NCBI GenBank assembly: GCA_964609625.1
Contig: CAZSRS010000091.1
Coordinates: 1-6,381, forward strand
DNA from: G963674665 sp964609625
GTDB taxonomy: Bacteria > Desulfobacterota > Desulfovibrionia > Desulfovibrionales > Desulfovibrionaceae
Direction of reading: 5' to 3'
Length of the DNA: 6,381 nt
Shown here in pieces: positions 4,828-6,381 of this stretch. The notes beneath the pieces were generated by a model. The model was given only the letters and a program-made list of their open reading frames with translations, had not been told where the DNA came from and ran no database searches. Position 1 is the stretch's first letter; the number at the start of each line of letters is the position of its first letter. A program made the translations under genes and the position numbers.

Positions 4828-6087
4828 ATGTCTGTTCCGAGGAGTGTTTCCGGTGTCATCGTGACAAGTTTGTTGCTGCTACTTGTGACAGTTCCCGCGC
4901 TGGCCACAAACGGCGACAATCTCATCAGTGTCGGTCCCACGAGCAGGTCCATGGGGGGTGTGGGCATCGCCTCCCCACAGGACGCGGTGAGCGCCGTTTT
5001 TTCGAACCCCGCGGCCATGTGCTTCGGGCCGTTTTGCCCCAGTTCGAAAATCGATGTCTCGACCACGTTCTTCATCCCCCATGTCAAAGCAAAGGTGGAG
5101 CGGGCCGACGGCGTCTTTTCCGAAACGAGCAAGGAAAAGGTCTACATGATCCCGGCCATGGGCGTCTCCGTGCCCTTGAGCGACAAGGCCCCCTACTGGC
5201 GGCTGGGCCTGGCCGCCTATGGCATCTCCGGCATGGGTGTCAATTATCGCGACACCCCCATGGCTGGCAGTGACGGCTTCGGTTTTCCCAGGGCTTCGGG
5301 CACCTTCACCGAGCTGATGCGCATGAAAGTGGCCCCCTCCATTGCGGTGCGCCCCACCGAGTGGCTCTCCCTCGGCGTATCCCTGCACTTGCAGTACGCA
5401 TCCCTGAATCTCGACCATGGGTACAAGAGCGGAATCGCAGTAGGCATCCAGCCCGGCATCATCTTCAAGCCCTACAAGGGTGTTTCCCTGGGCATGACCT
5501 ATGTCAGCCCGCAGAAGATCAGGCACCATGACATTTCCGATCTCGACGGCGACGGTGTCAAGGATCATCTCGACCTGGAATCCCCGCAGATGTTCGGCTT
5601 CGGTGCCTCCTACGAGTTCGAGGGCATCGACCTGGTGTTGGAAGCCAACACCCGCTGGTACCAGTGGAGCACGGCCAAGGGGTACAAGGACTTCGACTGG
5701 AACGACCAGTGGGTTTTGGGCATCGGCGCCCAGTGGCGGATCATCTCCCCCCTGGCCCTGCGCCTGGGCTACAACTACGGCAGCAACCCCGTGGCCAAGC
5801 ACGACAATTTCAATGGCCAGCAGATGCTCCAGGTACAGGGGTACAACATGCCCAGGTACTTCTATGAGACCTTCCGGGTCATCGGCTTCCCGGCCATTGT
5901 GGAACACCACATCACCTGCGGCCTGGAGTGGGAGGTCTTCGAGCATTTCTACCTCTCGGCCAGCTATGTCCATGCCTTTAGCAACAAGCTTTCGGAAAGC
6001 GGCACGGACATTTATGGCAGAGCCATCAAGGTCAGCTCGACCCTGAGCGAGAACAGTTTCGGTCTCGGTCTGAGCTATGTCTTCTGA
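4828..6087 (+). CDS. FadL/OmpP1/TodX-family outer-membrane transporter
   Basis: This 419-residue protein is a predicted outer-membrane beta-barrel for uptake of hydrophobic molecules such as long-chain fatty acids or hydrocarbons; which one cannot be read from the sequence. A signal peptide covers about residues 1-26 (hydrophobic core VIVTSLLLLLVTV, cleavage likely after PALA). The mature N-terminus carries the family hallmark: TNGDNLISVGPTSRSMGGVG (27-46), then DAVSAVFSNPAAM (52-64), the plug segment. Alternating aromatic/hydrophobic strands follow, and the protein ends in SYVF with a terminal Phe, the usual barrel-assembly signal. Length is close to the E. coli FadL precursor (about 446). 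Unusual points are two cysteines in the plug region (C65, C70), which could form a disulfide, and an acidic DLDGDGVKD loop at 238-246 that resembles calcium-binding loops. A strong AGGAGG precedes the start and a strong hairpin follows the stop. The upstream MarR gene is the likely regulator. Confidence 0.93.
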   Translation: MSVPRSVSGVIVTSLLLLLVTVPALATNGDNLISVGPTSRSMGGVGIASPQDAVSAVFSNPAAMCFGPFCPSSKIDVSTTFFIPHVKAKVERADGVFSETSKEKVYMIPAMGVSVPLSDKAPYWRLGLAAYGISGMGVNYRDTPMAGSDGFGFPRASGTFTELMRMKVAPSIAVRPTEWLSLGVSLHLQYASLNLDHGYKSGIAVGIQPGIIFKPYKGVSLGMTYVSPQKIRHHDISDLDGDGVKDHLDLESPQMFGFGASYEFEGIDLVLEANTRWYQWSTAKGYKDFDWNDQWVLGIGAQWRIISPLALRLGYNYGSNPVAKHDNFNGQQMLQVQGYNMPRYFYETFRVIGFPAIVEHHITCGLEWEVFEHFYLSASYVHAFSNKLSESGTDIYGRAIKVSSTLSENSFGLGLSYVF

Positions 6088-6115
6088 ATCCTGTCGCTGA
6101 ACTCCTGATGCGTGT

Positions 6116-6152
6116 ACGGGGGGGAATCCTTTGCACAAGGATTCCCCCCCGT
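6116..6152 (+). terminator. Strong hairpin terminator after the FadL-type gene
   Basis: Bases 6116-6131 pair perfectly with 6137-6152 as a 16-bp stem that includes seven consecutive G-C pairs, around a five-base loop TGCAC, 28 bases past the stop codon. It is followed by GTTGCGTT rather than a clean U-run, so the U-tract is weak, but the position and stem strength make termination or 3'-end protection very likely. Being symmetrical, it could also block transcription arriving from the right. Confidence 0.75.
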
Positions 6153-6304
6153 TGCGTTCAGGAGCGGCAGTCCAGCCCGACTCCTTCCGTGTGCACCTCA
6201 ATATTGTTCAGTCCCCAACATTAACCAGCAGATCTTTGCCGTACTTCAACTGAGCGACACCACATAGCATTTCAATAACTCAACTTTCGGGGTTGAAACT
6301 ACAG

Positions 6305-6351
6305 TTCAAGCAACGGTCAGTAGTCAGAAATAACACAATTTTTTGCTTGAA
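6305..6351. repeat. 9-bp perfect inverted repeat near the right edge
   Basis: TTCAAGCAA (6305-6313) and TTGCTTGAA (6343-6351) are exact reverse complements separated by 29 bases. The right arm overlaps the -35 element of the promoter candidate at 6347-6375, so it may be an operator for the gene beyond the window. Confidence 0.4.
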
Positions 6352-6375
6352 GGGTCCTTGCAACCTTGTTATTCT
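6347..6375 (+). promoter_or_regulatory. Possible promoter facing out of the right edge
   Basis: TTGAAG (6347-6352, four of six) and TATTCT (6370-6375, four of six) are 17 bases apart in an A+T-rich stretch. The rest of 6153-6346 shows no supported gene; it contains only minor inverted motifs such as TCAAC/GTTGA (6280-6284/6292-6296). A rightward gene would begin outside this window. Confidence 0.33.
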
Positions 6376-6381
6376 GTTGTT

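Noticed and set aside
4879..6201. 440-codon minus-strand open frame antisense to the FadL-type gene
   Set aside because: No domain or start signal, and its residue mix is that of a mirror frame. The plus strand has a signal peptide, family motifs and a strong ribosome binding site.
6208..6270. Tiny minus-strand frame of 20 residues (MLCGVAQLKYGKDLLVNVGD)
   Set aside because: The residues look natural and it could be a remnant of a larger gene, but it has no ribosome binding site, an in-frame stop lies four codons upstream, and I cannot place it in a family.

Overview
The window looks like a piece of a GC-rich, Gram-negative, flagellated bacterial chromosome. A FadL/OmpP1-type outer-membrane barrel implies an outer membrane, and a large Cache-PAS chemoreceptor implies chemotaxis. 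The style of the receptor and the codon use resemble Desulfovibrio-like Desulfobacterota, but that assignment is inference by eye, not a database result.

Layout, left to right. Positions 1-213 hold at most the last codons of an unidentified gene. 214-1074 (minus) is a zinc-ribbon IS1595/ISXO2-type transposase homologue whose catalytic triad looks degenerate. Its upstream region (1075-1378) is A+T-rich and carries a long-armed inverted repeat, a possible promoter, a 12-bp direct repeat that also occurs at the 3' end of the gene, and a hairpin just past the chemoreceptor gene. 1379-3787 (minus) encodes a methyl-accepting chemotaxis protein with a two-module Cache sensor, HAMP, PAS and signalling domains. 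3788-4221 is a divergent intergenic region with a perfect 9-bp-arm inverted repeat, a cluster of TGTCC motifs and a good sigma-70-like promoter facing right. 4222-4692 (plus) encodes a MarR-family regulator. 4828-6087 (plus) encodes a FadL-family outer-membrane transporter with a strong ribosome binding site, followed by a 16-bp perfect hairpin (6116-6152) that probably ends the unit. 6153-6381 is A+T-rich, non-coding as far as can be seen, and ends in a possible promoter for a gene beyond the right edge.

Working together: the MarR regulator and the FadL-type porin are co-oriented and adjacent, so local control of uptake of a hydrophobic compound is the simplest reading. The divergent chemoreceptor could guide cells to a related compound, but nothing in the sequence proves this. 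I see no CRISPR array, tRNA, rRNA, toxin-antitoxin pair or phage gene. The most unusual items are the catalytically odd, apparently TIR-less transposase homologue and the palindrome/TGTCC cluster in the divergent region. Most of the window is otherwise ordinary.
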